In this document: positions 26,332 to 34,658 of the stretch, piece by piece | Layout: each line of letters starts with the position of its first letter | Numbering within the stretch: position 1 is the stretch's first letter | Source: Micromonospora sp. WMMD812 | GTDB lineage: Bacteria > Actinomycetota > Actinomycetes > Mycobacteriales > Micromonosporaceae | Assembly (NCBI RefSeq): GCF_027497215.1 | Contig: NZ_CP114904.1 | Coordinates: 2,812,001-2,876,000 of the forward strand | Length of the DNA stretch: 64,000 nucleotides | Reading direction: 5' to 3' | Notes under the pieces: generated by a model | Seen by the model: only the letters and a program-made list of their open reading frames with translations | The model's database searches: none | Told to the model about the DNA's origin: nothing | Made by a program: the position numbers and the translations under genes

Positions 26332-27074
26332 GCGTCAGAATCCCGATCAATCAGATCTGGCCGGCGGCGACGTCCGAGGAGCTCGACGACGCCGCGCTGA
26401 CCAGGCTCTACGCCCGGACCGACCGGCCACACCTTCGGGTGAACTTCGTGTCGAGCCTGGACGGCGCGGTGAGCGTGGACGGCTACTCCGCCGGGCTCTC
26501 CGGCGAGCCGGACAAGCGCGTCTTCGGCCTGCTGCGGATGCTCTGCGACGCGCTCGTGGTGGCCGCCGGCACGTTGCGCCGGGAGGGCTACCGCGCGGTG
26601 CGGCTCGATCCGGTGCGCCGGGCCTGGCGCCGCGACCACGGACTGCCCCAGTACCCGACGCTGGTGGTGGTGTCGGGCTCGCTCCACCTCGACCCGGCCC
26701 AGGCCGCGTTCGCCGACGCGCCGGTGCGACCGGTGGTGCTGACCCGCGACGGCGCCGTACCGCCGCCCGGGCTTTCCGACGTGGTCGACCTGGTGCCCTG
26801 CGGCACCGACCGGGTGGACCTCGTGACCGGCCTCGCCGAGCTGCGCCGCCGCGGTTTCGACCAGCTGCTCTGCGAGGGTGGGCCGCACCTGTTCGGCGCG
26901 CTCACCGCGGCCGACCTGGTCGACGAGCTGTGCCTCACCGTCGCCCCGCTGCTCGCCGGGCCCGGCCCGGGCCGGATCACGGCTGGCGACGGCACCGAGC
27001 CGCGCCGGCTCCCGCTGCGGCACGTGCTGACCACCACCGACGGGATGCTCCTGCTGCGCTACGCGCGTACCTGA
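26328..27074 (+). CDS. RibD C-terminal domain reductase (pyrimidine reductase/DHFR-like)
   Basis: A 248-residue NADPH-dependent reductase of the RibD C-terminal family. RVNFVSSLDGAVSVDG is the N-terminal signature, VVAAGTLRREGYRAVRL the dinucleotide region, and LLCEGGPHLFGALTAADLVDELCLTVAPLL the C-terminal signature. The family includes the riboflavin pyrimidine reductase and F420-era actinobacterial relatives; a lone domain without the deaminase half, outside a rib operon, could serve another pteridine or pyrimidine step. Its start is fixed by overlap with the Cys-rich ORF. Confidence 0.85.
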   Translation: MSVRIPINQIWPAATSEELDDAALTRLYARTDRPHLRVNFVSSLDGAVSVDGYSAGLSGEPDKRVFGLLRMLCDALVVAAGTLRREGYRAVRLDPVRRAWRRDHGLPQYPTLVVVSGSLHLDPAQAAFADAPVRPVVLTRDGAVPPPGLSDVVDLVPCGTDRVDLVTGLAELRRRGFDQLLCEGGPHLFGALTAADLVDELCLTVAPLLAGPGPGRITAGDGTEPRRLPLRHVLTTTDGMLLLRYART

Positions 27075-27090
27075 AGGCCGACCTGAGCCG

Positions 27091-27756
27091 CTACCGGTGC
27101 TGGGCCGGGTAACCGATCTCGGCGACGTCCTCGGCGAGATCGGCCACCGTCACGTCGGGATTCAGACGTCGCACGAGGTCGTCCGTCAGCGGGCGCAGCG
27201 CGAAGACCGCGCCGAGGGCGTCCGCGTCCAGGGAGACCTCGTAGTAGTCCTCCGCGAAGCGTCGGTACCCCTCCGGCGTGGGATCGAGCAGCACCTCGAA
27301 CAGCCGATCGGCACCGTCCGGGTCGGCGCCACCGGGTAGGTCGATGTCCCCGGTCCGCCACCGACCGTCGCCGACCTGGCGCCACAGGCACACCGTTGCC
27401 TCCAACACGCCCTCGTAGCTGAACGCCGGCTCCGCCAGCTGCGCGGAGAAGACCCCGGGAACGGTGTCGACCAGGCCCGGCCACAGTTCGTCGTCGTTGC
27501 GGGCCGGGCTCATCACCGACTCGTGATCGAACCCCCGGATGAACACACCGGCCGGCGAGAACACGATCGAGTAGGTGTCGCCGGAGCCGTTGCGCATCGA
27601 CGCCATCTCCTCGCCCGGCGCCCAGCGCGAGTCGTACGAGTAGTAGCGCGGCTCCCAGTCCGGACTCATGATCGCGTCCAGCATCGCCAGGGCACGGCAT
27701 CTGTCACGCAGCGTCGCCGTCTCCGGCAGGGCTCGCGCCACGGAATGAGCGGTCAC
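27091..27756 (-). CDS. Conserved hypothetical protein
   Basis: About 221 residues, no signal peptide or membrane helix. Notable segments are YYSYDSRWAPGEEMASMRNG, YSIVFSPAGVFIRGFDHESV, FSYEGVLEATVCLWR, and a C-terminal acidic part. I recognise similar unassigned proteins in streptomycetes but no enzymatic motif; immunity or SUKH-like folds are possible but unsupported. GTG 27756 is preferred; 27762 is an alternative. A larger frame reaching 29166 is the shadow of the HerA-like gene on the other strand. Confidence 0.65.
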   Translation of the reverse strand: MTAHSVARALPETATLRDRCRALAMLDAIMSPDWEPRYYSYDSRWAPGEEMASMRNGSGDTYSIVFSPAGVFIRGFDHESVMSPARNDDELWPGLVDTVPGVFSAQLAEPAFSYEGVLEATVCLWRQVGDGRWRTGDIDLPGGADPDGADRLFEVLLDPTPEGYRRFAEDYYEVSLDADALGAVFALRPLTDDLVRRLNPDVTVADLAEDVAEIGYPAQHR

Positions 27757-27969
27757 GGCCACATCCAACCCCGCCTGACCCGCTGGCCCGATCCCGGCCC
27801 GCCCGCCGCCACCGGCCCTGACCGTCGGTGCTCGACGAATGCCTCTGCGTGAGGTCGCCATCGTCACCCGCGTGGTGTCCGCCGCGTCGCGTGGCAACCT
27901 GTCGTACTCCTCGGGCAGGATGCAGGACGTGTGTCCCGCCCGCGCCGACCGACCGACCGGAGTTGCCCG

Positions 27970-29721
27970 ATGACCGATGAGGGGTTCGACGGCCCGGTCG
28001 AGGGGGTCGGCCGCGTGCTCGGCACCGCCGACGCCACTCCGTTGCAGTTCTGGACGGCCGTCTCCCCCGGCAGCTACCTGCAGCTCGACGACGTGGTGGT
28101 GACCCGCCGCGAGCTGCCCGACCGCGAGCCGGTGACGATCGCCGGGGTGGTCACCCAGGTGCGCGCCCGGCACGAGGGCGCCCAGTTCGACTCCGACGTG
28201 TTCGCCATCGCCGACGGCACCCTGCCCGCGCAGGTGCAGGAGGCGGCCGAGGTGACCACCACGCGGGTCGACCCGGAGTTCTACGTGCCGCCGACGCCGG
28301 GCGCGGTGGTGCACCGCGCCGAGGGCGACGCCCGGGCGCGCGCGCTGCACTTCGACCGGATGGAGCGGCGGATCCCGATGGGGATGGGCCGCGACGGGGT
28401 GCCGGTCTACCTCAACGCCGACTTCCTCGACGGCACTCGCGGCGCGCACGTCTCCATCTCCGGCATCTCCGGCGTGGCGACCAAGACGAGCTTCGCCACC
28501 TTCCTGCTCTACTCGGTGTTCCGCTCCGGCGTGCTCGGCGGCGACGCGGTCAACGCCAAGGCCCTCATCTTCAACGTCAAGGGCGAGGACCTGCTCTTCC
28601 TCGACCACCCCAACACCCGGCTGGACGACGCCACCCGCGCCGGCTATGCGAAGCTCGGTCTGGACGCCGGCGCCTTCCCCGACGTGCGGGTCTACGCCCC
28701 GCCTCGGGTCGGCGACTCCTCCGGCACCCCCGACGTCAGCAGCCGGCTCACCGGGGTGGACAGCTTCTACTGGACGCTGTCCGAGTTCTGCGCCGACCGT
28801 CTCCTGCCGTACGTCTTCGCCGACGCCGACGACGAGCGCCAGCAGTACACGATGGTCGTCCACTCGGTCGCCGCCCACCTGGCCCGCTACGCGCAGCCGG
28901 CCGACGGCGGGGTGAGCATCGACGGGGTCCGGCTCGGCACCTACGCCGACCTGGTCGACCACGTCGTCGAGCAGCTGAACGACGACGAGACCCGGTCCGA
29001 CTGGGCCGGCAGCGCGGTCGGGCTCGGCACGGTCAACGCGTTCGCCCGGCGGCTCATCGGCAGCAAGAAGGACCTGGGCCGGCTGATCCGCGGCGACCTG
29101 GCCACCCGCCGCCCGCACAGCATCAACACCGCCGAGAGCGCGCAGGTCACCGTGGTCGACCTGCACAACCTGCCGGACCGCGCCCAGCGGTTCGTGGTCG
29201 GCGTGACGCTGAAGAGCGAGTTCGAGCGCAAGGAGAAGGCGGGCACGGCCAAGCCGCTGCTCTTCGTCGTCCTCGACGAGCTGAACAAGTACGCCCCTCG
29301 GGAGGGCTCCTCCCCCATCAAGGAGGTGCTGCTCGACATCGCCGAGCGGGGCCGCTCACTGGGCGTGATCCTGGTCGGCGCGCAGCAGACGGCGAGCGAG
29401 GTGGAGCGGCGGATCGTCACCAACTCGGCGATCCGGGTGGTCGGCCGGCTCGACCCGGCCGAGGCGTCCCGCCCCGAATACGGCTTCCTGCCGCCGGCCC
29501 AGCGGCAGCGGGCCCTGCTGGCCAGGCCGGGAACGATGTTCGTCAACCAGCCGGACATCCCGGTGCCGCTCTGCCTGGAGTTCCCGTTTCCGGCCTGGGC
29601 GACCCGGGTCAGCGAGGCGGGGCGGGCGCCGTCGCAGACCCTCCGGTCGATCACCCAGACGGCCGACCCGTTCGCGGTGGTGGGCACCGCCGGCGGCAGC
29701 GACGACGACATCCCCTTCTAG
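27970..29721 (+). CDS. HerA-like DNA translocase ATPase
   Basis: A 583-residue RecA-fold ATPase. Residues 1-110 resemble the HAS beta-barrel, followed by the ATPase domain. The nucleotide loop GISGVATKTS (165-174) departs from the usual GxxxxGK[ST]: the glycine before Lys172 is Thr and the loop is one residue longer. Walker B is LLFVVLDE with Asp436-Glu437, and GAQQTASEVERRI and NSAIRVVGRLD are HerA/FtsK-type downstream motifs. It heads an operon with SbcD, SbcC and a NurA-like nuclease, the classic partners of HerA. It likely pumps DNA ends for the nuclease in double-strand-break repair. GGAG precedes the ATG. Confidence 0.85.
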   Translation: MTDEGFDGPVEGVGRVLGTADATPLQFWTAVSPGSYLQLDDVVVTRRELPDREPVTIAGVVTQVRARHEGAQFDSDVFAIADGTLPAQVQEAAEVTTTRVDPEFYVPPTPGAVVHRAEGDARARALHFDRMERRIPMGMGRDGVPVYLNADFLDGTRGAHVSISGISGVATKTSFATFLLYSVFRSGVLGGDAVNAKALIFNVKGEDLLFLDHPNTRLDDATRAGYAKLGLDAGAFPDVRVYAPPRVGDSSGTPDVSSRLTGVDSFYWTLSEFCADRLLPYVFADADDERQQYTMVVHSVAAHLARYAQPADGGVSIDGVRLGTYADLVDHVVEQLNDDETRSDWAGSAVGLGTVNAFARRLIGSKKDLGRLIRGDLATRRPHSINTAESAQVTVVDLHNLPDRAQRFVVGVTLKSEFERKEKAGTAKPLLFVVLDELNKYAPREGSSPIKEVLLDIAERGRSLGVILVGAQQTASEVERRIVTNSAIRVVGRLDPAEASRPEYGFLPPAQRQRALLARPGTMFVNQPDIPVPLCLEFPFPAWATRVSEAGRAPSQTLRSITQTADPFAVVGTAGGSDDDIPF

Positions 29722-29732
29722 GAGGCGCGGAC

Positions 29733-29792
29733 GTGAGCGCGAGGAGTGAGCGTGCGAGCCCGGCAGTCGCGAACGAAAGGCGGGCACGGTGA
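29733..29792 (+). CDS. Mini-ORF in the herA-sbcD gap (repeat cassette, copy 2)
   Basis: GTG 29733 stands seven bases after a strong ribosome site (GGAGG at 29721-29725, next to the herA stop) and encodes the 19-residue peptide MSARSERASPAVANERRAR. Its TGA overlaps the GTG of the next repeat copy. The peptide repeats in copy 3 with three substitutions. Expression is inferred from the ribosome site and the overlaps. Confidence 0.5.
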   Translation: MSARSERASPAVANERRAR

Positions 29793-29844
29793 GCGCCAGG
29801 AGTGAGCTTGCGAGCCCCGCAGTCGCGAACGAGAGGCCGGCACG
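29733..29844 (+). repeat. Tandem 56-bp repeat, two units, same family as 8211-8269
   Basis: Units 29733-29788 and 29789-29844 match at all but six positions or so. Each starts GTGAGCGC, carries AGGAGTGAGC and TGCGAGCCC, then GCAGTCGCGAAC, and ends GGCACG. The next codon is the sbcD start GTG. A third, more diverged copy lies in inverse orientation between bioF and bioD. Confidence 0.9.
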
Positions 29845-29848
29845 GTGA
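29789..29848 (+). CDS. Mini-ORF abutting sbcD (repeat cassette, copy 3)
   Basis: GTG 29789 overlaps the stop of copy 2 and the TGA at 29846-29848 overlaps the sbcD start GTG 29845, giving a chain of GTGA overlaps. The peptide is MSARSELASPAVANERPAR. GAGAGG near its 3' end may act as the ribosome site for sbcD. Confidence 0.5.
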   Translation: MSARSELASPAVANERPAR

Positions 29849-30993
29849 AGATCCTGCACACCTCGGACTGGCACGTCGGGAAGGTCCTCAAGGGGCAGTC
29901 GCGGGCCGAGGAGCACAAGGCGGTGCTGGCCGGTGTGATCGACATCGCCCGCACGGAGCGGCCGGACCTGGTCATCGTCGCCGGCGACCTCTACGACACC
30001 GCCGCGCCGACGCCGGAGGCGACCCGGCTGGTGACCCGGGCGCTGACCGCGCTGCGCCGCCTCGGCGCGGACGTGGTCGCGATCGGCGGCAACCACGACA
30101 ACGGGCCGGCACTGGACGCGCTGCGCCCGTGGGCCGAGGCCGCCGGGATCACCCTGCGCGGCGGCGTCCGGGAGAACCCGGACGAGCACGTCGTCGACGG
30201 CACCACCGCCGGCGGGGAGCGGTGGCGGGTGGCCGCGCTGCCGTTCCTCTCCCAGCGCTACGCGGTCCGCGCGGTGGAGATGTACGAGCTGACCGCGGCC
30301 GAGGCCAACCAGACGTACGCCGACCACCTGGGCCGGGTGATCGGCCGGCTCACCGAGGGCTTCAACGAGCCGGACCGGGTGCACCTGGTCACCGCCCACC
30401 TGACCGTGACCGGCGCGGCGACCGGCGGCGGCGAGCGCGACGCGCACACCGTGCTCGGCTACGCGGTACCCGCCACGGTCTTCCCGGGCACCGCGCACTA
30501 CGTCGCGCTGGGCCACCTGCACCGCGCCCAGCGGGTCGACGGCCCCTGCCCGGTGCGCTACAGCGGCAGCCCGCTCGCGGTGGACTTCGGTGAGCAGGAG
30601 AACGTGCCCTCGGTGACGGTCGTCGAGGTCACCGCCGACACCGCCGCCCGGATCCGGGAGGTGCCGGTGGCCGCGGCGGCCACGCTGCGCACCGTGCGGG
30701 GCACGCTCGCCCAGCTCGCCGAACTGGAGCAGCCGGACGCCTGGCTGCGGGTGTTCGTCCGCGAGCAGCCCCGGGCCGGCCTGCGCGAGGAGGTGCAGGA
30801 GCTGCTGCCCCGGGCGCTGGAGATCCGGATCGACCCCGAGCTGGTGCCGGCGCCCGGCAGCGGCGCCCGGATCGCCCAGCGCTCCGGGCGCTCGCCCCGG
30901 GAGCTGTTCGCCGACTATCTGGACAGCCGGGGCCACGCCGACGACGGGGTCCGGGAACTCTTCGACGAGCTCTTCGAGGAGGTCGACCGCTGA
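29845..30993 (+). CDS. sbcD: Exonuclease SbcD/Mre11 family
   Basis: A 382-residue calcineurin-like phosphoesterase. The five metal motifs are present: SDWH (Asp8, His10), GDLYD (Asp48), GNHD (83-85), TAHL and GHLH. With SbcC it forms an ATP-dependent nuclease that trims DNA ends and opens hairpins. GTG 29845 directly follows the repeat cassettes. The stop overlaps the sbcC ATG (TGATG). Confidence 0.93.
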   Translation: MKILHTSDWHVGKVLKGQSRAEEHKAVLAGVIDIARTERPDLVIVAGDLYDTAAPTPEATRLVTRALTALRRLGADVVAIGGNHDNGPALDALRPWAEAAGITLRGGVRENPDEHVVDGTTAGGERWRVAALPFLSQRYAVRAVEMYELTAAEANQTYADHLGRVIGRLTEGFNEPDRVHLVTAHLTVTGAATGGGERDAHTVLGYAVPATVFPGTAHYVALGHLHRAQRVDGPCPVRYSGSPLAVDFGEQENVPSVTVVEVTADTAARIREVPVAAAATLRTVRGTLAQLAELEQPDAWLRVFVREQPRAGLREEVQELLPRALEIRIDPELVPAPGSGARIAQRSGRSPRELFADYLDSRGHADDGVRELFDELFEEVDR

Positions 30994-33467
30994 TGCGACC
31001 GATGCGGCTGGACATGGCGGGCTTCACCGTCTTCCGGGACGACACCACCGTCGACTTCACCGACGCCGACTTCTTCGCCCTGGTCGGCCCGACCGGCTCC
31101 GGCAAGTCGACGGTGCTGGACGCGATCTGCTTCGCCCTCTACGGCACGGTGCCCCGGTGGGGTGGCGCCCGGGGCCTGTCCAACGCCCTCGCCCCGTCGG
31201 CGACCGAAGGCCGGGTCCGGCTGGTCTTCGAGTCGGGCGGGGCGCGTTACGTGGCCACCCGGGTGGTCCGGCGGGACAGCCGGGGCAACGTGAAGACCGC
31301 GAACGCCGGCCTGCAGCTGATGCCGCCCGGCTTCGACGTGACCAAGCTGGACACCGGGCTGAGCCCGGAGGACCTGGGCGAGGTGGTGGCCGGCACGCCC
31401 GCCGAGATGGACGAGGCGGTGCTGGAGGCGGTCGGGCTGCCGTACGAGCAGTTCACCAGCTGCGTGGTGTTGCCGCAGGGCCAGTTCGCCGACTTCCTGC
31501 ACGCCAAGCCGGCCACCCGGCAGCAGATCCTGGTCAACCTGCTCGGTCTCGGCGTCTACGAGGAGGTGCAGAAGCTCGCCACGGCCCGCGCCGCGCAGGC
31601 CGAGGCGAAGCTGGAGGCGGTCGACCAGCTGCTGGCCGGTCTGCGTGATGTCGACGACGAGACGCTGGAGCGGGCGACCGGCCAGATCGACCGGATGCGG
31701 GAGCTGGCCGGCGCGGTCGGCGCCGCCGTACCCGAGCTGGACGCGGCCCGCGCGACGGCCCGGGAGGCGACCGCGGCGCTGACCGCGCTCGACGCCGAGC
31801 TGGGCGTGCTGGGCGCGGTCCGGGCGCCGGCCGGGGTGACCGAGGTGGCCCGGGCGGTGGCGGCCGCGCGCGATGAGGCCGACGCGGCGGCGGGCGCCGT
31901 GTCGCTGGCGGAGGAGCGCGAGGAGAAGCTCCGCGGCGAGCTGGCCGCCGCCGGTGACGAGAGCGCGCTGCGCGTGCTGCTGAAGGCGTACGCCGATCGG
32001 GACCGGCTCACCGGCGACGCTGCCGCGGTCCGGGCGGCGGTGGACGCGGCGGGCGCCGAGCACGACGTGGCCGCGTCCGCGCTCGCCGAGGCCCGCGCGG
32101 CGGCCGAGCGGGCCGAGGCGGACCTGGCGACGGCGTTCCAGGCGCACGAGGAGGCGAAGGCCACCGACCAGGCGATGGCCCTGCGGGCGCACCTGGTCGA
32201 CGGCGCGCCGTGCCCGGTGTGCGAGCAGCCGGTGTCGACGGTGCCGGCGGTGCCGGCCGGGTCGGCGGTGGCGCGCGCGGTGGCCGCCGGGAAGGCCGCC
32301 CGGGCCGCCAGCGACGCCGCGAAGCGGCTGGTCCAGGAGCGCGACGCCGCGGCCCGGGACCTGGACCGGGTGCTGGTGCGGGCGCGCGCGGAACAGGACC
32401 AGCTCCGGTCCCGGCTGGCCGAGCTCGACGACCAGCTCGCCACCGCGGCCACGCCGGAGGCGCTGCGGGCCGCGCTCGCCGAGCACTCCCGGCTGCGGCA
32501 GGCGCTGGACGAGGCGGCCGGCGCGGTCCGGGCCGGGCGGGACGCCTCCCGCCGGGCCCGCGGGGCGCTGGACGGCGCCGAGGAGAAGCTGCGCCGGGCG
32601 TGGCGCGCGTTCGACGTTGCCCGCGACGGGCTGGCTCGCTTCGGCCCGCCGGCCGCGGACCGCGACGACCTCGCCGCCGCGTGGACGACGCTGGCCGGTT
32701 GGGCCGGCGAGCAGGCCGACCGGCGACGCGCCGACCGTGCTGGGCTGGCCGCCTCCGTCGCCGCCGCGAAGGCCGCCGCGACCGAGGTGGAGCAGCGGAT
32801 CGCCGGCATCTTCGCCGACGCCGGGCTGCCCGCCGCCGACGACCCGGTCCGCGCCGCCACGGTGGCGGTGGAGCGGGCCGAGGCGGAGCTGCGCCGCCTG
32901 GAGGAGCGCCGCGAGCAGGCCGCCGAGCTGCGCGAGCAGCGGGCGGAGCACGAACGCCGGGCGCAGGTGGCCCGGGCGCTCGCCGGTCACCTGCGGGCCA
33001 ACAACTTCGAGCGGTGGCTGCTGGCCGAGGCGCTGGACCTGCTCGTCGACGGCGCGTCGCGGATCCTGCGGGAGCTGTCCGGCGGCCAGTACGACCTGGT
33101 CCACGACAAGGGCGAGTTCTTCGTCGTCGACCACCACGACGCCGGGCTGCGCCGGGGCGTCCGCACGCTCTCCGGCGGCGAGACGTTCCAGGCGTCGCTG
33201 GCGTTGGCACTGGCGCTCTCCGAACAGCTCGCCGGGATGTCCACCACCGCCGCGAGCCTGGAGTCGATCGTCCTGGACGAGGGCTTCGGCACCCTCGACG
33301 CGGCCACCCTGGACACCGTGGCCGCGACATTGGAGAACCTGGCCGCCCGCGGTGACCGGATGGTCGGCGTGGTCACCCACGTCCCGGCGCTGGCCGAGCG
33401 CATCCCGGTGCGGTTCGAGGTCAGCAAGGACGCCCGCTCCTCCCGCGTCGAACGGAGCGGCCGGTGA
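30993..33467 (+). CDS. sbcC: Exonuclease SbcC/Rad50 family ATPase
   Basis: An 824-residue SMC-like ATPase. Walker A GPTGSGKST is at 32-40, the Q-loop segment is FTSCVVLPQGQFADFL, and long Ala/Glu/Arg-rich coiled coils flank a zinc hook CPVC (407-410). The C-terminal half has the signature TLSGGETFQ (about 725-733) and Walker B SIVLDEGFGTLD (about 758-769). It dimerises through the hook and drives SbcD. It is shorter than E. coli SbcC (over 1000 residues), mostly in the coils. The stop overlaps the start of the nurA-like gene (GTGA). Confidence 0.93.
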   Translation: MRPMRLDMAGFTVFRDDTTVDFTDADFFALVGPTGSGKSTVLDAICFALYGTVPRWGGARGLSNALAPSATEGRVRLVFESGGARYVATRVVRRDSRGNVKTANAGLQLMPPGFDVTKLDTGLSPEDLGEVVAGTPAEMDEAVLEAVGLPYEQFTSCVVLPQGQFADFLHAKPATRQQILVNLLGLGVYEEVQKLATARAAQAEAKLEAVDQLLAGLRDVDDETLERATGQIDRMRELAGAVGAAVPELDAARATAREATAALTALDAELGVLGAVRAPAGVTEVARAVAAARDEADAAAGAVSLAEEREEKLRGELAAAGDESALRVLLKAYADRDRLTGDAAAVRAAVDAAGAEHDVAASALAEARAAAERAEADLATAFQAHEEAKATDQAMALRAHLVDGAPCPVCEQPVSTVPAVPAGSAVARAVAAGKAARAASDAAKRLVQERDAAARDLDRVLVRARAEQDQLRSRLAELDDQLATAATPEALRAALAEHSRLRQALDEAAGAVRAGRDASRRARGALDGAEEKLRRAWRAFDVARDGLARFGPPAADRDDLAAAWTTLAGWAGEQADRRRADRAGLAASVAAAKAAATEVEQRIAGIFADAGLPAADDPVRAATVAVERAEAELRRLEERREQAAELREQRAEHERRAQVARALAGHLRANNFERWLLAEALDLLVDGASRILRELSGGQYDLVHDKGEFFVVDHHDAGLRRGVRTLSGGETFQASLALALALSEQLAGMSTTAASLESIVLDEGFGTLDAATLDTVAATLENLAARGDRMVGVVTHVPALAERIPVRFEVSKDARSSRVERSGR

Positions 33468-34438
33468 CCGACCCCGCCGGGCGGTTCTTCGTCGACGCGT
33501 GGGACCCGTCGTACGGCGCCTCGTTCGAGGCGTCCGCCACCGGGCCGGCCGCGCCGAGCAGCGCCCAGGTAGAGACGGACGAGGAGCTGCCCGCGGTCGA
33601 CTGGCGGGCGATCGACGTACGGCCGGGGGTGCGCGCGCCCGACGTGGTGCTGCTCGTCGACGGGGTACGCCGGATCGACGCCAGCATCTGGACGGCCGAG
33701 TCCGACGGCGGGTCCTTCCCGGGTCTGGCGGCCTCCTACGCCGCCGGGGTGGTCCGCTGCGATCTTCAACGGGGTGCGGCGCAGCTGGCCGGCACCCGGG
33801 TCGGCCGGGGCCTGTTCACCGCCAGCCCCTCGGCGCGAGACGTGGTGGCCGGGGCAATCCGCTACCCGGTGCACCGGGTGGGCGGCACCGGCGAGCTGGC
33901 CAAGCTGCCCGCCGCGGTGCAGGGGCCGCTGACCGCGCTGGAGGTGGCGGTCTCCGATGCCATCCGCACCGACGGTGACCTGCTCGTGGTGGACGGCCCG
34001 CTGCGCAGCCGTCGTCAGCTGCCGCGCACCCTGGGCTACATCAAGACCCAACACAGCCAGTACCTGGACGCCCGGCTGACCGCGGTGGTGACCGGGCTGC
34101 GCGTGGGCCAGCGCTCGCCGGTGTTCCGGGTCGGCACCGCCTGGGGCGGCTGGTCCTGGTACCTACGGCTGCCGGTGGCGGTCGGCGCCCCCTGGGCGGG
34201 GATCGTCCGGGTGGAGTGCTCCGCCGACCTGGGCATCGACGAGGCGGTGGCGCTCGCCGACCTCTCCCTGGTCACGCTCCCGCGGTTCGCCTCCACCCCG
34301 TACAAGGACCCGCGGGCGCCGCAGAACCTGATCCCGATCGCCGGGTTGGAACGCCGGCTGCGGGCGCTCCTCGGCGACTCCCGGCTGCTGCACCGGGCGC
34401 TCACCGCGGCCGCCCGCGCCGCCGCGCCCCGCACCTGA
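33464..34438 (+). CDS. NurA-like nuclease
   Basis: A 324-residue protein with the NurA layout: two acidic strand ends, VVLLVDGVRRID (Asp66) and LLVVDGPL (Asp177), then TLGYIKTQHSQYL (Lys194) and a C-terminal helix block ADLSLVTLPRFASTPYKD followed by PRAPQNLIPI. NurA is the 5'-3' nuclease that works with HerA and Mre11-Rad50 in archaeal end resection. Its place as the fourth, translationally coupled gene after sbcC is strong support. The sequence is diverged, so the assignment rests on both motif layout and context. Confidence 0.75.
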   Translation: MTDPAGRFFVDAWDPSYGASFEASATGPAAPSSAQVETDEELPAVDWRAIDVRPGVRAPDVVLLVDGVRRIDASIWTAESDGGSFPGLAASYAAGVVRCDLQRGAAQLAGTRVGRGLFTASPSARDVVAGAIRYPVHRVGGTGELAKLPAAVQGPLTALEVAVSDAIRTDGDLLVVDGPLRSRRQLPRTLGYIKTQHSQYLDARLTAVVTGLRVGQRSPVFRVGTAWGGWSWYLRLPVAVGAPWAGIVRVECSADLGIDEAVALADLSLVTLPRFASTPYKDPRAPQNLIPIAGLERRLRALLGDSRLLHRALTAAARAAAPRT

Positions 34439-34492
34439 CCGCGCCCCCGCCCCGCCGACGCGCGCCTCGCCGCCCTGTGCCGCGCCGCGCGT

Positions 34493-34565
34493 GATCACGC
34501 AACAACCCGGAAGTAGTGGCCTCGGTAAGGGTTCGAGGCCACTACTTCGTTGATGTTGCGCGATC
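34493..34565. repeat. Long palindrome, family A copy 2
   Basis: Arms from GATCACGCAACA through AAGTAGTGGCCTCG pair with CGAGGCCACTACTT through TGTTGCGCGATC; the inner 14 bp are perfect. The loop is only nine bases. The arm resembles that at 19264-19340. It follows the nurA-like gene and precedes a co-directional gene. Confidence 0.75.
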
Positions 34566-34658
34566 TTGACCGGGCTCGCCGCGCTCGCGGTCGCCCTCCG
34601 CGAGTGCGGACGGCGACCGGCGCGGGCGGCGGTGCGGGCCGGCCGGGATACTGGGCGG

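Noticed and set aside
27091..29166. 691-codon leftward frame covering the HerA-like gene
   Set aside because: Only the last 221 codons look like protein; the rest is antisense to the HerA-like gene.
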